From NCBI GenBank assembly GCA_900314755.1, contig OMWH01000012.1, forward strand, positions 1-64,000: DNA of 64,000 nt, in the 5' to 3' direction. Under the pieces are notes generated by a model. It saw nothing but the letters and a program-made list of their open reading frames with translations, was not told the origin of the DNA and ran no database searches. A program made the position numbers and the translations under genes. This DNA comes from an uncultured Prevotellaceae bacterium (lineage in GTDB: Bacteria > Bacteroidota > Bacteroidia > Bacteroidales > Bacteroidaceae). Shown here piece by piece: positions 26,349 through 35,261 of this stretch (position 1 is its first letter; each line of letters starts with the position of its first letter).

Positions 26349-27133
26349 AAAGAATAAAATCAATTCTGTCAGTTATTTTGGCAGCAGTGACCTGTAGCAG
26401 CATGGCACAAGGTATCATCATATATAAGAGTAATGGTACTACGGAGAAGCTCCCGTATGTCGCAGTGGACAGCATCGTTCCCTATGCAGGGGATAAAGCT
26501 CCTGATTTATTGCCGCCAAAGTACGTTGACCTCGGACTACCCAGCGGTACACTATGGGCTGACCGCAATGTCGGAGCAGCTGCACCAGAGGCTATCGGAG
26601 GGTATTATGCCTGGGGTGAGACAGAAGAGAAAGCCACCTATTCGTGGGACAGCTATTTATGCACACTACAACAATGTGGTACTTCATCAGACCCTATCCG
26701 TGCTAATTACCTGATACGAGAGCGGTCTGGATTGTGGGAAGGCAGTATCTCCAAATCTGAATTTGACGTTGCGACAAAGCAATGGGGTTCCGCATGGGCT
26801 ATGCCTACAAAAGAACAGGTAGAAGAATTATGGAATAATTGTACTAGCAAAAGTGTTACCATTAATGATGTGCCATGTACAGAATTTACAGGTCCTAATG
26901 GAAACACAATAATTTTCTCAGGAGCTACAGGTCAAGGTTATAAAAACAATACGAGCTTAGATACAACATTCCCCCATTATTGGACAGCTACCATTGACTA
27001 TTTAAACTCTGGCACAAAGGGCTGCTATTTCACCCCTATTATGTCTATGGTTATGTCTGACTATCGGAATTATGGCATGCAAGTACGAGCAATATGCGTT
27101 GATCGCGATGCCGTAGACTCCAATAGTAATTAA
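26345..27133 (+). CDS. Secreted FISUMP-type (Fibrobacter paralogous domain) protein
   Basis: A 262-residue exported protein with a signal peptide (MKRIKSILSVILAAVTCSSM, then AQG). A short strand-rich linker follows (IIIYKSNGTTEKLPYVAVDS). The main domain matches the FISUMP/DUF1566 style: YVDLGLPSGTLWADRNVGA, GGYYAWGETEEK, WAMPTKEQVEELW and the late VRAICV. The fold is related to C-type-lectin-like formylglycine families and is common on Bacteroidota surfaces; the ligand is unknown. Its ATG overlaps the BIG2 stop by four bases, so both proteins are made together. A terminator follows. Confidence 0.8.
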   Translation: MKRIKSILSVILAAVTCSSMAQGIIIYKSNGTTEKLPYVAVDSIVPYAGDKAPDLLPPKYVDLGLPSGTLWADRNVGAAAPEAIGGYYAWGETEEKATYSWDSYLCTLQQCGTSSDPIRANYLIRERSGLWEGSISKSEFDVATKQWGSAWAMPTKEQVEELWNNCTSKSVTINDVPCTEFTGPNGNTIIFSGATGQGYKNNTSLDTTFPHYWTATIDYLNSGTKGCYFTPIMSMVMSDYRNYGMQVRAICVDRDAVDSNSN

Positions 27134-27147
27134 CGATAAAAAAGAAT

Positions 27148-27180
27148 AAGAAACGGTTCATCCAGAACCGTTTCTTGTTT
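27148..27180. terminator. Bidirectional hairpin terminator
   Basis: A perfect 12-bp stem AAGAAACGGTTC / GAACCGTTTCTT (27148-27176) with a 5-base loop. It is followed by GTTTA and preceded by A-rich sequence, so it can serve both the FISUMP gene and the convergent VanX-like gene. Confidence 0.85.
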
Positions 27181-27205
27181 AATCAGAATGCCTTATCGGC
27201 AAGGA

Positions 27206-27958
27206 TTAATCTCGTGATAGTGGTGCCACCGGGAAAGTAAAGTAGGTATCCGGGAAGGGTTCGTTCTCCAGCGTAAAATGCCACCATTCGGTATGCAGGG
27301 GCTTGAAACCGTGACGCATCATCGCACGACGCAGAATCATACGGTTGTTAAACTGCTCTGCCGTCAGGCTGTCACTGGGCTGATACTCGAACGTATCAGG
27401 GTTGCCGCAGAAGTCGGGATGACTCTCCTTGCCAAACCAGTCGAACGTTCCACCCATGTCAGCCTCTTTCTCCTTATCCATGTCAAAGAGCGTCAGGTCA
27501 AGCGTGGAACCACGGGTATGTCCGCTACGCTCTATGATATACTCCTGAGGGAAGAGCATGCTCTTGTCGAGGTCGGGATAGAAATAACGTTTCATCACCG
27601 TGTCGTTCACATCCTTTGCCCAGCGCACGAAATGGTCAACAGCTTTCTGGGGGCGGTAGGCATCATAAATCTTCAGCCGGAAACCCATCCGCTTCAGGTC
27701 ATCACTGACAGCCTTCAGACTGTCGGCAGCCTGTCTGGTCAACAGTGCCGTAGGTGCCTCATAGCCGTCAATGCGTGTTCCCACGAAGTTATAGGTACCG
27801 AAGTAACGGATCTCCAGGATCACATCAGGTATCACGTCAGTGATGTTCACAAACTGACTATTGTCCGCAGGGGACACGCCCTTCGCCGACTCTTTCTTAC
27901 ATGAGCTGACGCAGCTAACCACAACAGCAATCATCAGCCATAACTTTAAATTCTGCAT
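27206..27958 (-). CDS. D-alanyl-D-alanine dipeptidase-like lipoprotein (VanX/DdpX, M15D)
   Basis: A 250-residue zinc peptidase of family M15D. An N-terminal lipoprotein signal ends at VSSC (Cys near residue 20), so it is probably a periplasm-facing lipoprotein. The zinc site is SGHTRGSTLD with catalytic Glu/His in HTEWWHF, and the conserved DAYRPQKAV is present. VanX-type enzymes cleave D-Ala-D-Ala. Most non-resistance relatives recycle cell-wall dipeptides, and no vanH or vanA partner is near, so a resistance role is not supported. It is downstream of a TrmH-type methyltransferase. Confidence 0.88.
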   Translation of the reverse strand: MQNLKLWLMIAVVVSCVSSCKKESAKGVSPADNSQFVNITDVIPDVILEIRYFGTYNFVGTRIDGYEAPTALLTRQAADSLKAVSDDLKRMGFRLKIYDAYRPQKAVDHFVRWAKDVNDTVMKRYFYPDLDKSMLFPQEYIIERSGHTRGSTLDLTLFDMDKEKEADMGGTFDWFGKESHPDFCGNPDTFEYQPSDSLTAEQFNNRMILRRAMMRHGFKPLHTEWWHFTLENEPFPDTYFTFPVAPLSRD

Positions 27959-27982
27959 AGTTCCTCTAAAATAATATTCTTT

Positions 27983-28765
27983 TTAATAGTGAATACCGGT
28001 TCGCTGGCGGACCGCCTCAAACAACAGGATGGCAGCGGAGACGCTGACATTCAGGGAGTCGAGTCTGCCCAGCATTGGGATACGGATATGAGCCGTGGCG
28101 GCATGGCGCCACTGGTCGGTCAGTCCGGTAGCCTCCGTCCCCATGACGATGGCAGTGCCCTTCCGCATGTCCTGGTCGTAATAGAGAGTGGAGTCCTGCA
28201 ACTGAGCGGTCAGTATCTGAATGTCACGCTCTTGCAGGAAACGGATACACTCCTCAGAGCTGCAGGCAACAGTAGGGACGGTGAAGATGGCACCGATGCT
28301 GCTGCGTATCAGATTGGGGTTATAAAGGTCGGTCAAAGGGTCACATACGATGACGGCATCAGCCTTGGCGGCATCAGCGGAGCGAAGGATGGCACCCAGG
28401 TTTCCAGGTTTCTCTACCCTCTCCAACACCATCAGCAACGGATTCGCCGGCAACTGCAGGTCACTTAGTGTCTTGGGGTGTGTGCGAATGACAGCCACTA
28501 TGCCCTCTGTCGTACCCCGATAGGCAATTTTCTCATAGACGGCAGGAGTCACCAGGACAGCATCACAAGGCACTTCGCCTTGATACAACGCCGGGCAGAT
28601 GAAACGGGTAACCACCTCGTAGCCACCCTCCATGCAATGCTGGAGCTCACGCTGTCCCTCCACCACAAACACACCTTGCTTGCGGCGTTCCGAGGATTTC
28701 TGCTGTAAGAGCAACAGCTGCTTGACCCTGGGATTCTGTGTACTCGATATTGTCAGTTCACCCAT
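27983..28765 (-). CDS. TrmH/SpoU-family RNA 2'-O-methyltransferase
   Basis: A 260-residue SPOUT methyltransferase. The N-terminal substrate-binding region starts ISSTQNPRVKQLLLLQQKSS. SPOUT motif 1 is LERVEKPGNLGAILRSADA, motif 2 IVMGTEATGL, and motif 3 IRIPMLGRLDSLNVSVSAAI, the knotted SAM site. Family members methylate ribose 2'-OH in 23S rRNA or tRNA; the target base is not predictable here. It follows the TetR gene by two bases. Confidence 0.9.
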   Translation of the reverse strand: MGELTISSTQNPRVKQLLLLQQKSSERRKQGVFVVEGQRELQHCMEGGYEVVTRFICPALYQGEVPCDAVLVTPAVYEKIAYRGTTEGIVAVIRTHPKTLSDLQLPANPLLMVLERVEKPGNLGAILRSADAAKADAVIVCDPLTDLYNPNLIRSSIGAIFTVPTVACSSEECIRFLQERDIQILTAQLQDSTLYYDQDMRKGTAIVMGTEATGLTDQWRHAATAHIRIPMLGRLDSLNVSVSAAILLFEAVRQRTGIHY

Positions 28766-28767
28766 AT

Positions 28768-29382
28768 TCAGAAATGACTTTTCAACGCTTTCAATCCCTT
28801 TTCCGTACAGAAACCGCGGAAAGGTACCAACATCAGGTTCGCCAAGAGTTCCTCATACGGGTATTGGGCATAAAGACTGTTTTTGACGACAAAGTTACCT
28901 ATCATGTCGAACAACTGATGAATCAGTTCGTAATTGACATCGTCACGGAAATAGCCCTCTTTCACACCTGTCTCCATAAAAGCCAGGAATTTCTCGTAAT
29001 TATTGGCATGCTCCGTCTCCATGTACTTCACGATGTTGGGATATTGCTGGATATCCTGATAGAACAGGTAATTCACGTTCTTCAGTTGCTCCACATTCCT
29101 GCGATAAGACTCAGCCACTATTTCTATCACATTATGGTTTTGGGCATAGGCAGTGATATACTCACGCTTCTCCTGATGTCCCTTTTTCACACAGGCAAAC
29201 AACAACGACTCCTTGTCCCCATAAATCTCATAGAGGGTGCGCTTGGAAATCGACAGACTCGTTGCGATATCATCCATCTTTACAGCACGGATACCATGTC
29301 GTGTGAAAGCAGCCATTGCCGCCTCAAGGATTTTATCCTTCAGGGAAGTACGATAAGCATTCAAATCTTTTATTTCTTGCAT
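28768..29382 (-). CDS. TetR/AcrR-family transcriptional regulator
   Basis: A 204-residue TetR-type repressor. The HTH covers about residues 12-58 (KILEAAMAAFTRHGIRAVKM, then DDIATSLSISKRTLYEIYGDK), and the remainder is the helical ligand/dimer domain. I choose ATG at 29382 (MQEIKDLNAYR), because the alternative 21 bases upstream falls within the promoter's -7 box region (29401-29408). It leads the operon with the TrmH-like and VanX-like genes and is divergent from maeB, which it may or may not control. Confidence 0.88.
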   Translation of the reverse strand: MQEIKDLNAYRTSLKDKILEAAMAAFTRHGIRAVKMDDIATSLSISKRTLYEIYGDKESLLFACVKKGHQEKREYITAYAQNHNVIEIVAESYRRNVEQLKNVNYLFYQDIQQYPNIVKYMETEHANNYEKFLAFMETGVKEGYFRDDVNYELIHQLFDMIGNFVVKNSLYAQYPYEELLANLMLVPFRGFCTEKGLKALKSHF

Positions 29383-29400
29383 AACTAACCAATTTGAGTA

Positions 29401-29408
29401 CAAAGTTA
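29401..29408 (-). promoter_or_regulatory. -7 promoter box of the TetR operon
   Basis: The minus strand reads TAACTTTG, 18 bases upstream of the chosen ATG at 29382 and overlapping the alternative start. Confidence 0.5.
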
Positions 29409-29450
29409 CTAAAAAGATTAAAAAAACATCTTTATTCGCAGAGTTTTTTG

Positions 29451-29459
29451 TAATTTTGC
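29451..29459 (+). promoter_or_regulatory. -7 promoter box of maeB
   Basis: TAATTTTGC, 43 bases before the maeB ATG. It is divergent from the TetR promoter, with about 40 bases between the two boxes. Confidence 0.5.
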
Positions 29460-29502
29460 GAGGAAAAATGGAAAAGTAAATTTAATAATACTGCATCTTG
29501 TT

Positions 29503-31806
29503 ATGGTAAAAATCTCAAAAGAAGCCGCTCTTGAATATCATGAAGCGGGCCGTCCAGGTAAAATTGAAGTCAAGCCAACCAAGGCTTATCGAACACAAAC
29601 CGACCTGTCGTTAGCTTATTCTCCCGGTGTCGCCTACCCTTGTCTGGAAATCCAGCAGAACCCAGACGACGCTTATAAATATACAGATAAAGGTAACCTC
29701 GTTGCCGTCATCTCAAACGGTACTGCCGTCCTTGGCTTGGGCGACATAGGTGCCATGAGCGGCAAACCCGTGATGGAGGGAAAGGGATTGCTTTTCAAGA
29801 TTTACGGAGGTATTGATGTCTTCGATATCGAGGTCAACGAGAAAGACCCTGAGAAATTCTGCGAGGCGGTGGAGCGTATCGCCCCCACCTTCGGAGGTAT
29901 CAACCTGGAGGATATCAAGGCTCCTGAGTGCTTCTATATCGAGGACCGTCTGAAGAAGACCCTCGACATTCCTGTGATGCACGATGACCAGCATGGTACG
30001 GCAATCATCTCTGCCGCTGGTCTGAAGAATGCACTGGAAGTCATCGGCAAGGATATCAAGAAGGTGAAGATTGTGGTGAATGGTGCCGGTGCCGCCGCCA
30101 TCTCATGTACTAAACTTTATATGGCGATCGGTGCCCAAAAGGAGAACATCGTCATGCTTGACTCTAAAGGTGTCATCAGTGTGGCACGTGAGGACCTGAA
30201 CGAGCAGAAGAAGTTCTTCGCCACCCAGCGTACCGACATCCACACACTGGCAGAGGCTGTCAACGGTGCTGATGTCTTCGTTGGTCTCTCCAAGGGTAAT
30301 GTACTCTCCAAGGAGATGGTGAAGACTATGGCAAAGGACCCTGTCATCTTCGCACTCGCCAATCCTGTCCCTGAGATTTCATATGAGGATGCGATGGAGG
30401 CACGTCCCGACACCTTGATGTCTACAGGACGTACCGACTATCCCAACCAGATTAATAATGTCATCGGTTTCCCTTACATCTTCCGTGGTGCCCTGGACGT
30501 TCATGCCACTGCCATCAACGAGGAGATGAAACTGGCTGCCGTACATGCCATTGCCGACTTGGCGAAGCAGCCCGTCCCTGATGTGGTGAATGACGTATAT
30601 AAGGTCAATAACCTCAGTTTCGGACGTAATTACTTCATACCAAAACCTGTCGACCCACGTCTGATCACCGAGGTCAGCGCTGCTGTGGCAAAGGCTGCCA
30701 TTGAGAGTGGCGTGGCACGTAAGAAAATAGAAGACTGGGATGAGTACAAGAACTCACTGAGTGTGTTGCTGGGACAGGAGACCAAACTCACACAGAAGCT
30801 CTATGCTACTGCCGCAGCTCATCCACAGCGCGTGGTATTCGCAGAGGCTGTTCACCCCACCATGCTGAAAGCTGCCGTACAGGCAAAGGCGGAAGGTATC
30901 TGCCATCCTATTCTCCTGGGTAATGACGAGGTCATCCTGAAACTCGCCAAGAAACTTGACCTGAACATCGACGGCATTGAGATTGTCAACCTCCGCCATC
31001 CTTCCGAGCAGGAGCGCCGTGAACGCTATGCCCGCATCCTGACAGAGAAACGTCAGCGTGACGGCTATACGTTCCAGGAGGCTAACGATAAGATGTTCGA
31101 GCGCAACTATTTCGGTATGATGATGGTAGAGACTGGAGAGGCAGACGCTTTCATCACAGGTCTCTATACCAAGTACTCCAATACTGTCAAGGTTGTCAAG
31201 GAAGTCATTGGCATCCGTCCTGAATATCAGCACTTCGGTGCCCTGCATATCATCAACTCACAGAAGGGTACACTCTACATTGCCGATACCCTTGTCAACG
31301 AGAATCCGGATACCGACACCTTGGTAGACATTGCCAAACTGGCTGCCACCAGCGTACGTTTCTTCAACGAGAAACCTGTTATCTCCATGATCTCACATTC
31401 CAACTTCGGTAGTTCTACCAGTGACGGAGCCAAGAAGGTACGTCATGCGGCAGAAATCATGCAGGCTCAGTATCCTGACCTTGCCATCGATGGTGAGATG
31501 CAGTTAGGTTTTGCACTTGACCGTGAGTTACGTGATGAGCAATATCCTTTCACCCGTCTGAAAGGCAAGGATGTCAACACACTGGTATTCCCCAACCTGA
31601 CCTCTGCCCGTTCTTCCTATAAGATGTTGCAGATGCTGGATGCTGATGTCGAGATTATCGGTCCGATACAAATGGGACTGAACAAAGCCATCCACTTCAT
31701 CGACTTTGGTGCTTCTGTCCGAGATGTGGTGAACATCGTCGCGGTAGCCACCATCGATGCCTATGTGGACAAAGTGAAAAGCAGAATTAATGCGGCTAAA
31801 CAATAG
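29503..31806 (+). CDS. maeB: NADP-dependent malic enzyme with a phosphotransacetylase-like domain
   Basis: A 767-residue MaeB-type enzyme that decarboxylates malate to pyruvate with NADP. The malic-enzyme half (about 1-425) has YSPGVAYPC, the metal/substrate segment [16 protein letters not shown], and the nucleotide-binding [10 protein letters not shown]. The C-terminal half (about 430-767) resembles phosphate acetyl/butyryltransferase ([35 protein letters not shown]). In MaeB this domain is not a working transacetylase but may sense acetyl-CoA. The length is as expected. Its stop codon lies within the terminator hairpin. Confidence 0.94.
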   Translation: MVKISKEAALEYHEAGRPGKIEVKPTKAYRTQTDLSLAYSPGVAYPCLEIQQNPDDAYKYTDKGNLVAVISNGTAVLGLGDIGAMSGKPVMEGKGLLFKIYGGIDVFDIEVNEKDPEKFCEAVERIAPTFGGINLEDIKAPECFYIEDRLKKTLDIPVMHDDQHGTAIISAAGLKNALEVIGKDIKKVKIVVNGAGAAAISCTKLYMAIGAQKENIVMLDSKGVISVAREDLNEQKKFFATQRTDIHTLAEAVNGADVFVGLSKGNVLSKEMVKTMAKDPVIFALANPVPEISYEDAMEARPDTLMSTGRTDYPNQINNVIGFPYIFRGALDVHATAINEEMKLAAVHAIADLAKQPVPDVVNDVYKVNNLSFGRNYFIPKPVDPRLITEVSAAVAKAAIESGVARKKIEDWDEYKNSLSVLLGQETKLTQKLYATAAAHPQRVVFAEAVHPTMLKAAVQAKAEGICHPILLGNDEVILKLAKKLDLNIDGIEIVNLRHPSEQERRERYARILTEKRQRDGYTFQEANDKMFERNYFGMMMVETGEADAFITGLYTKYSNTVKVVKEVIGIRPEYQHFGALHIINSQKGTLYIADTLVNENPDTDTLVDIAKLAATSVRFFNEKPVISMISHSNFGSSTSDGAKKVRHAAEIMQAQYPDLAIDGEMQLGFALDRELRDEQYPFTRLKGKDVNTLVFPNLTSARSSYKMLQMLDADVEIIGPIQMGLNKAIHFIDFGASVRDVVNIVAVATIDAYVDKVKSRINAAKQ

Positions 31807-31824
31807 CCGCATTAATTTTTTTTG
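31785..31824 (+). terminator. maeB terminator overlapping the stop codon
   Basis: A 14-bp stem AATTAATGCGGCTA / TAGCCGCATTAATT (31785-31817), loop AACAA, followed by a T run. The maeB TAG stop (31804-31806) is the first part of the right arm. On the other strand the T-tract is weak. Confidence 0.88.
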
Positions 31825-31905
31825 CTAATTATTTTGCTTGTGCTTGAAAATAATCACGCCAAGGACGATGAGTACGATGACGGCAATAACATGTATTAAA
31901 TCCAT
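31825..31905 (-). CDS. 26-aa single-pass membrane peptide
   Basis: A 26-codon ORF from ATG at 31905 to TAG at 31825-31827. The sequence is one hydrophobic helix, IAVIVLIVLGVIIF, flanked by MDLIHV and a basic, polar tail KHKQNN, which gives an N-out/C-in or reverse single-pass layout typical of bacterial small membrane proteins. It follows the subtilase stop by 12 bases on the same strand and ends where the maeB terminator region begins. No family is known to me. Confidence 0.5.
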   Translation of the reverse strand: MDLIHVIAVIVLIVLGVIIFKHKQNN

Positions 31906-31917
31906 AATATATCTGTT

Positions 31918-34059
31918 TTAGAATCGAATCATTTCCGAACCTGTCAGTCCTTCTTCCGAGCTGTTGACCTGTACAATATAAATACCTTTCGAGGCATTGG
32001 TCACAGGCAGCAGGAAGGAAGTATTGCCATGGGGATGTAATGTCTGTTCCATCAACAGCTGTCCCGCCACTGAATAGACCTTCACACTGACAGGCTGGAC
32101 AGGGGCGGTATTGAATTGCAGACTCACCTGTCCGTCAGCAGGACGAATGCGAAGGGCTGTTGGCTGATGACTGCTGATGGTCTGTATCCCCGTCGACTGT
32201 TTCAGGATCTCCACCACACCGGCATAGGCATCAATCAGTCCATGCCCATATTTATTATTAGGCGACACCCCTTCATCATCTATATGCTTACAGGTCTTCT
32301 GGAGTATTTCCTTTACCCTGTCTGGTGTCAATGTAGGGTCAGCCTGCATCCATAGGGTGATGATACCTGCCGCACATGGTGTTGCCATAGAGGTTCCAGA
32401 CATTGCCAGCCAAGGATATTCCCGTCCCTTAAAGACAGTCTTCGTCACCATGCTTGTTCCATAGCTATCTTCACAGAAACTGTTTCCTGCGGATATGATA
32501 TTGACACCTGGCGCTACCGCATCTGGTTTGATTCTTCCATCAAATGTAGGACCTTTCGATGAGAAAAAGGCGAGCGTCCCCTCTGGTGACCTCATTCCAT
32601 AGCCTTCCTTCGTTTCACCTTGGCTATTGACATAACTGGCTCGTCCGTTCAATGCGCCTATGGTCACCATAGAAGGAAGCGTACCGGGCATACCAATATT
32701 GTAGTCCATCCTCGCTTGGCAGAAACGAGTGTCTTTTCCCTCATGAACTTCTGGCATGTTAATGAAACTATACTCACCCAACACTTGCACCTTCTCGTCA
32801 CCCTCGATAGCGAATGCCAAACCTTTATAATCTCCGAGGATTCCTATCTCATGGTCATTGATTCTGTCAGTGAGTGTATAAAAGGAACCTGTCTTCTCCA
32901 ATATGATATGGTGACCGCGCATGACAAGACTGTCTGCAGAGAGATGCTGGGTGTCGAATAACACAGAATCAACCATTTCCATGTCTGTCATGGAGACAGA
33001 CTTAGGGGAGAGACATTTCAACTTGAAGGGATGCTCACTCATCAAGAACATCTTACCTTTACTCGACTGATGCGTCATGACAGAGCCTGCTGTTGGTGTC
33101 CCTGCCGCTTTCTCCACATATAAATAATCATCTCCATCATTACCCGCGGCTGCCACCATCACCTTGCCCTTACCAACGAGCTGGCTCAACGCCTCCTCAT
33201 ACAAGACTGCATCGTCTGGAAGGTGTCTGAAACCAATACTATAGGTGATGACACAGGGTTTTCCTATCTCATCAGCATAGTCAAAGATACGCTTCACCCG
33301 TGCCGTCTGGTCTGCCGAGTTGGCAAAAAGGCTCTCTATGGCATTCTTTGAAGAAACAGCAAAGATGTCAGCACCATAGGCTATACCCTTATAGTTGGTT
33401 CCATAACCGCTACCTGCAGCGATACCCAGACAATGAGTGCCATGATTCGCAGCATCACCAGAATGTTGCTTTGCCATCAGCTCTTCCTGTGTGAGATACT
33501 CACGTCCTAACACCGTCTTCTTCCCTATCGTCTCCTCATCGGCAGCATAGTCGTCAACAAATCCCTTGATACGACAGGTCGTACCCTTCATGTCGTAGAA
33601 CGACGGATGAGTCAGGTCAAAACCTCCATCTATAATTCCCAGCAATACCCCTGTGCCGTCATAAGCCTGAGGTAACCCCAGTCCCGTCCGGACGGGCAGA
33701 TTGTTTACCCATTGAGGAGTGACATCCAGCATTTGCCTGCCATCCACATGAGTCTCAATTCGCTCAACGCTCTCGTCGGCTGCCATCGCTGACAATTGAG
33801 ATAATGGTATATTAACAATGAAAATATCACCGATTTGTGTCACCTTCTCACAACCATATTGCGACAACAAGACCTCCGCATCACCACTCTGGAACCTGAC
33901 AAAGGCACATATCTTGTCCGTCGTCACTCCCATGCCTCTCCTGCCAGCCTCATCCAGGGTCATCAACTGCCTGATGGCAAATGACATTCTCTCTGCACTG
34001 TCAGCAAACAAGTATGTACTGACTAACAATAGCAAACATACAATACTTATCTTTCTCAT
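31918..34059 (-). CDS. Secreted subtilisin-like serine protease (S8) with sorting tail
   Basis: A 713-residue exported S8 peptidase. It has a signal peptide (MRKISIVCLLLLVSTYLFA) and a propeptide-like N-terminus. The catalytic domain has Asp144 in GIIDGGFDLTHPSF, His206 in NHGTHCLGIAAG and Ser557 in MSGTSMATPCAAG, with the oxyanion-side AAAGNDG. A ~150-residue insert lies between the oxyanion segment and the serine, as in many Bacteroidota subtilases. The tail (VKVYSVAGQLL ... ASKGIYIVQV) resembles type IX sorting domains, so outer-surface delivery is likely. It lies downstream of yggS in a five-gene operon. Confidence 0.9.
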   Translation of the reverse strand: MRKISIVCLLLLVSTYLFADSAERMSFAIRQLMTLDEAGRRGMGVTTDKICAFVRFQSGDAEVLLSQYGCEKVTQIGDIFIVNIPLSQLSAMAADESVERIETHVDGRQMLDVTPQWVNNLPVRTGLGLPQAYDGTGVLLGIIDGGFDLTHPSFYDMKGTTCRIKGFVDDYAADEETIGKKTVLGREYLTQEELMAKQHSGDAANHGTHCLGIAAGSGYGTNYKGIAYGADIFAVSSKNAIESLFANSADQTARVKRIFDYADEIGKPCVITYSIGFRHLPDDAVLYEEALSQLVGKGKVMVAAAGNDGDDYLYVEKAAGTPTAGSVMTHQSSKGKMFLMSEHPFKLKCLSPKSVSMTDMEMVDSVLFDTQHLSADSLVMRGHHIILEKTGSFYTLTDRINDHEIGILGDYKGLAFAIEGDEKVQVLGEYSFINMPEVHEGKDTRFCQARMDYNIGMPGTLPSMVTIGALNGRASYVNSQGETKEGYGMRSPEGTLAFFSSKGPTFDGRIKPDAVAPGVNIISAGNSFCEDSYGTSMVTKTVFKGREYPWLAMSGTSMATPCAAGIITLWMQADPTLTPDRVKEILQKTCKHIDDEGVSPNNKYGHGLIDAYAGVVEILKQSTGIQTISSHQPTALRIRPADGQVSLQFNTAPVQPVSVKVYSVAGQLLMEQTLHPHGNTSFLLPVTNASKGIYIVQVNSSEEGLTGSEMIRF

Positions 34060-34073
34060 AACTCAACAAAAAC

Positions 34074-34748
34074 CTAATAGACACGAGGTCCAAAGATGGT
34101 CGTTCCGATACGTACCATGGTACTTCCCTCTTGCAGGGCAATTGGATAGTCATGACTCATCCCATATGACCGCTCACAGAAATAGGGACAGTCAGAAAAA
34201 TAACGACTCTTGAATTCAACAAATAGATTCTTGCAGATACCAAACTCTGAACGAATCTGGTTCTCATCATCGACATTTGAAGCCATCATCATCAAACCAC
34301 AGATACGGACATGTTTCAACTCACGCCATGTACCGTCTTCCAGTAACTGACGACAATCATCAGGAGTCAGACCGTATTTCGTTGCTTCCTCTGCGATATG
34401 AAGTTCAAGAAGAACATCAATAACTCTCTCATGCTTAGACGCTTGCTTATCAATCTCTCTTAAAAGCTTTAAAGAGTCAACAGCCTCTATCATGGAAATA
34501 TAGGGAGCAATATACTTGACCTTATTGGTCTGCAAATGACCAATAAAATGCCATTGGATATCATCAGGAAGAGTCTCCACTTTCTGACGTAATTCCTGTT
34601 CATGGCTCTCACCGAAGATACGCTGTCCTTCCTCATAAGCCGCCATGATATATTCGTTGGGATGATACTTACTAATTGCCACAAGGCGAACACCCTGTGG
34701 CAATACATCAAGTACTTTCTTTAAGTTTCCTTTGACATCGTAATCCAT
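34074..34748 (-). CDS. YggS/PLPBP-family PLP homeostasis protein
   Basis: A 224-residue TIM-barrel PLP-binding protein of the YggS (PROSC/PLPHP) family. It carries PLP but has no known catalytic reaction and is needed for vitamin B6 and amino-acid balance. The PLP lysine is Lys27 in LVAISKYHP. FGESHEQELRQK, WHFIGHLQTNK, LLELHIAEEATKYG and the late SYGMSHDYPIALQEGSTMVRIG are all present. It is 2 bases after the DUF4494 gene and 14 before the subtilase. Confidence 0.93.
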   Translation of the reverse strand: MDYDVKGNLKKVLDVLPQGVRLVAISKYHPNEYIMAAYEEGQRIFGESHEQELRQKVETLPDDIQWHFIGHLQTNKVKYIAPYISMIEAVDSLKLLREIDKQASKHERVIDVLLELHIAEEATKYGLTPDDCRQLLEDGTWRELKHVRICGLMMMASNVDDENQIRSEFGICKNLFVEFKSRYFSDCPYFCERSYGMSHDYPIALQEGSTMVRIGTTIFGPRVY

Positions 34749-34750
34749 GG

Positions 34751-35218
34751 TTACTCTACCTCTGGCTTGTCATTCTTTCCATATTCAAAAACATCCATCA
34801 GCGTAGTCTCAGCGACACTAGCTATCACATAGTCGATCATGGTACCGCCCATCACCTCTTCAATGTTGTTGACAGCCCCTTTCAACGTTGCGGCATGTAC
34901 GAGATAGTTGACATTGCTGCGTTTTTCTTTCTCCGTCTTCTCATCGATGGTGATGAACTGCAATTTTGCTTTATACCAACGGTCGGCAGAAGCGTCTTCA
35001 CTAAAGAATATCTCCTTATACGGGGCTATCTTGATATCTTTCACCGCAAATTCGCCGCTGATATAGTTAGACATCTCCTCTATGATACGTTTCTCTGCCT
35101 CTGTGAAACTTAGCGCATCAACGGTATAGTTCTCATTTACTTTTTTTTGCAGACCATCCTCCATGGTCTTCTCATAACTGATTTTACACTCAAACCAGGT
35201 AGCTGTTCTTGATCTCAT
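34751..35218 (-). CDS. DUF4494-family protein
   Basis: A 155-residue Bacteroidota-restricted protein of the DUF4494 type. It is recognised by the opening TWFECKISYEKTMEDGLQKK, followed by VDALSFTEAEKRI and the late YVIASVAETTLMDVF. It is soluble, alpha+beta, with no membrane segment and no obvious catalytic motif. In other Bacteroidota it is typically found upstream of a YggS gene, as here. The start at 35218 (MRSRTATWFE) is the first ATG; a TTG three codons upstream is less likely. Confidence 0.78.
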   Translation of the reverse strand: MRSRTATWFECKISYEKTMEDGLQKKVNENYTVDALSFTEAEKRIIEEMSNYISGEFAVKDIKIAPYKEIFFSEDASADRWYKAKLQFITIDEKTEKEKRSNVNYLVHAATLKGAVNNIEEVMGGTMIDYVIASVAETTLMDVFEYGKNDKPEVE

Positions 35219-35261
35219 ATTATTCAATAATGTTTTATGTCTATATAACTAATTGAAAAGT

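Noticed and set aside
27206-27958. VanX-type vancomycin resistance
   Set aside because: No vanH, vanA/B or vanRS partners nearby; chromosomal VanX/DdpX-like lipoproteins commonly serve dipeptide recycling.
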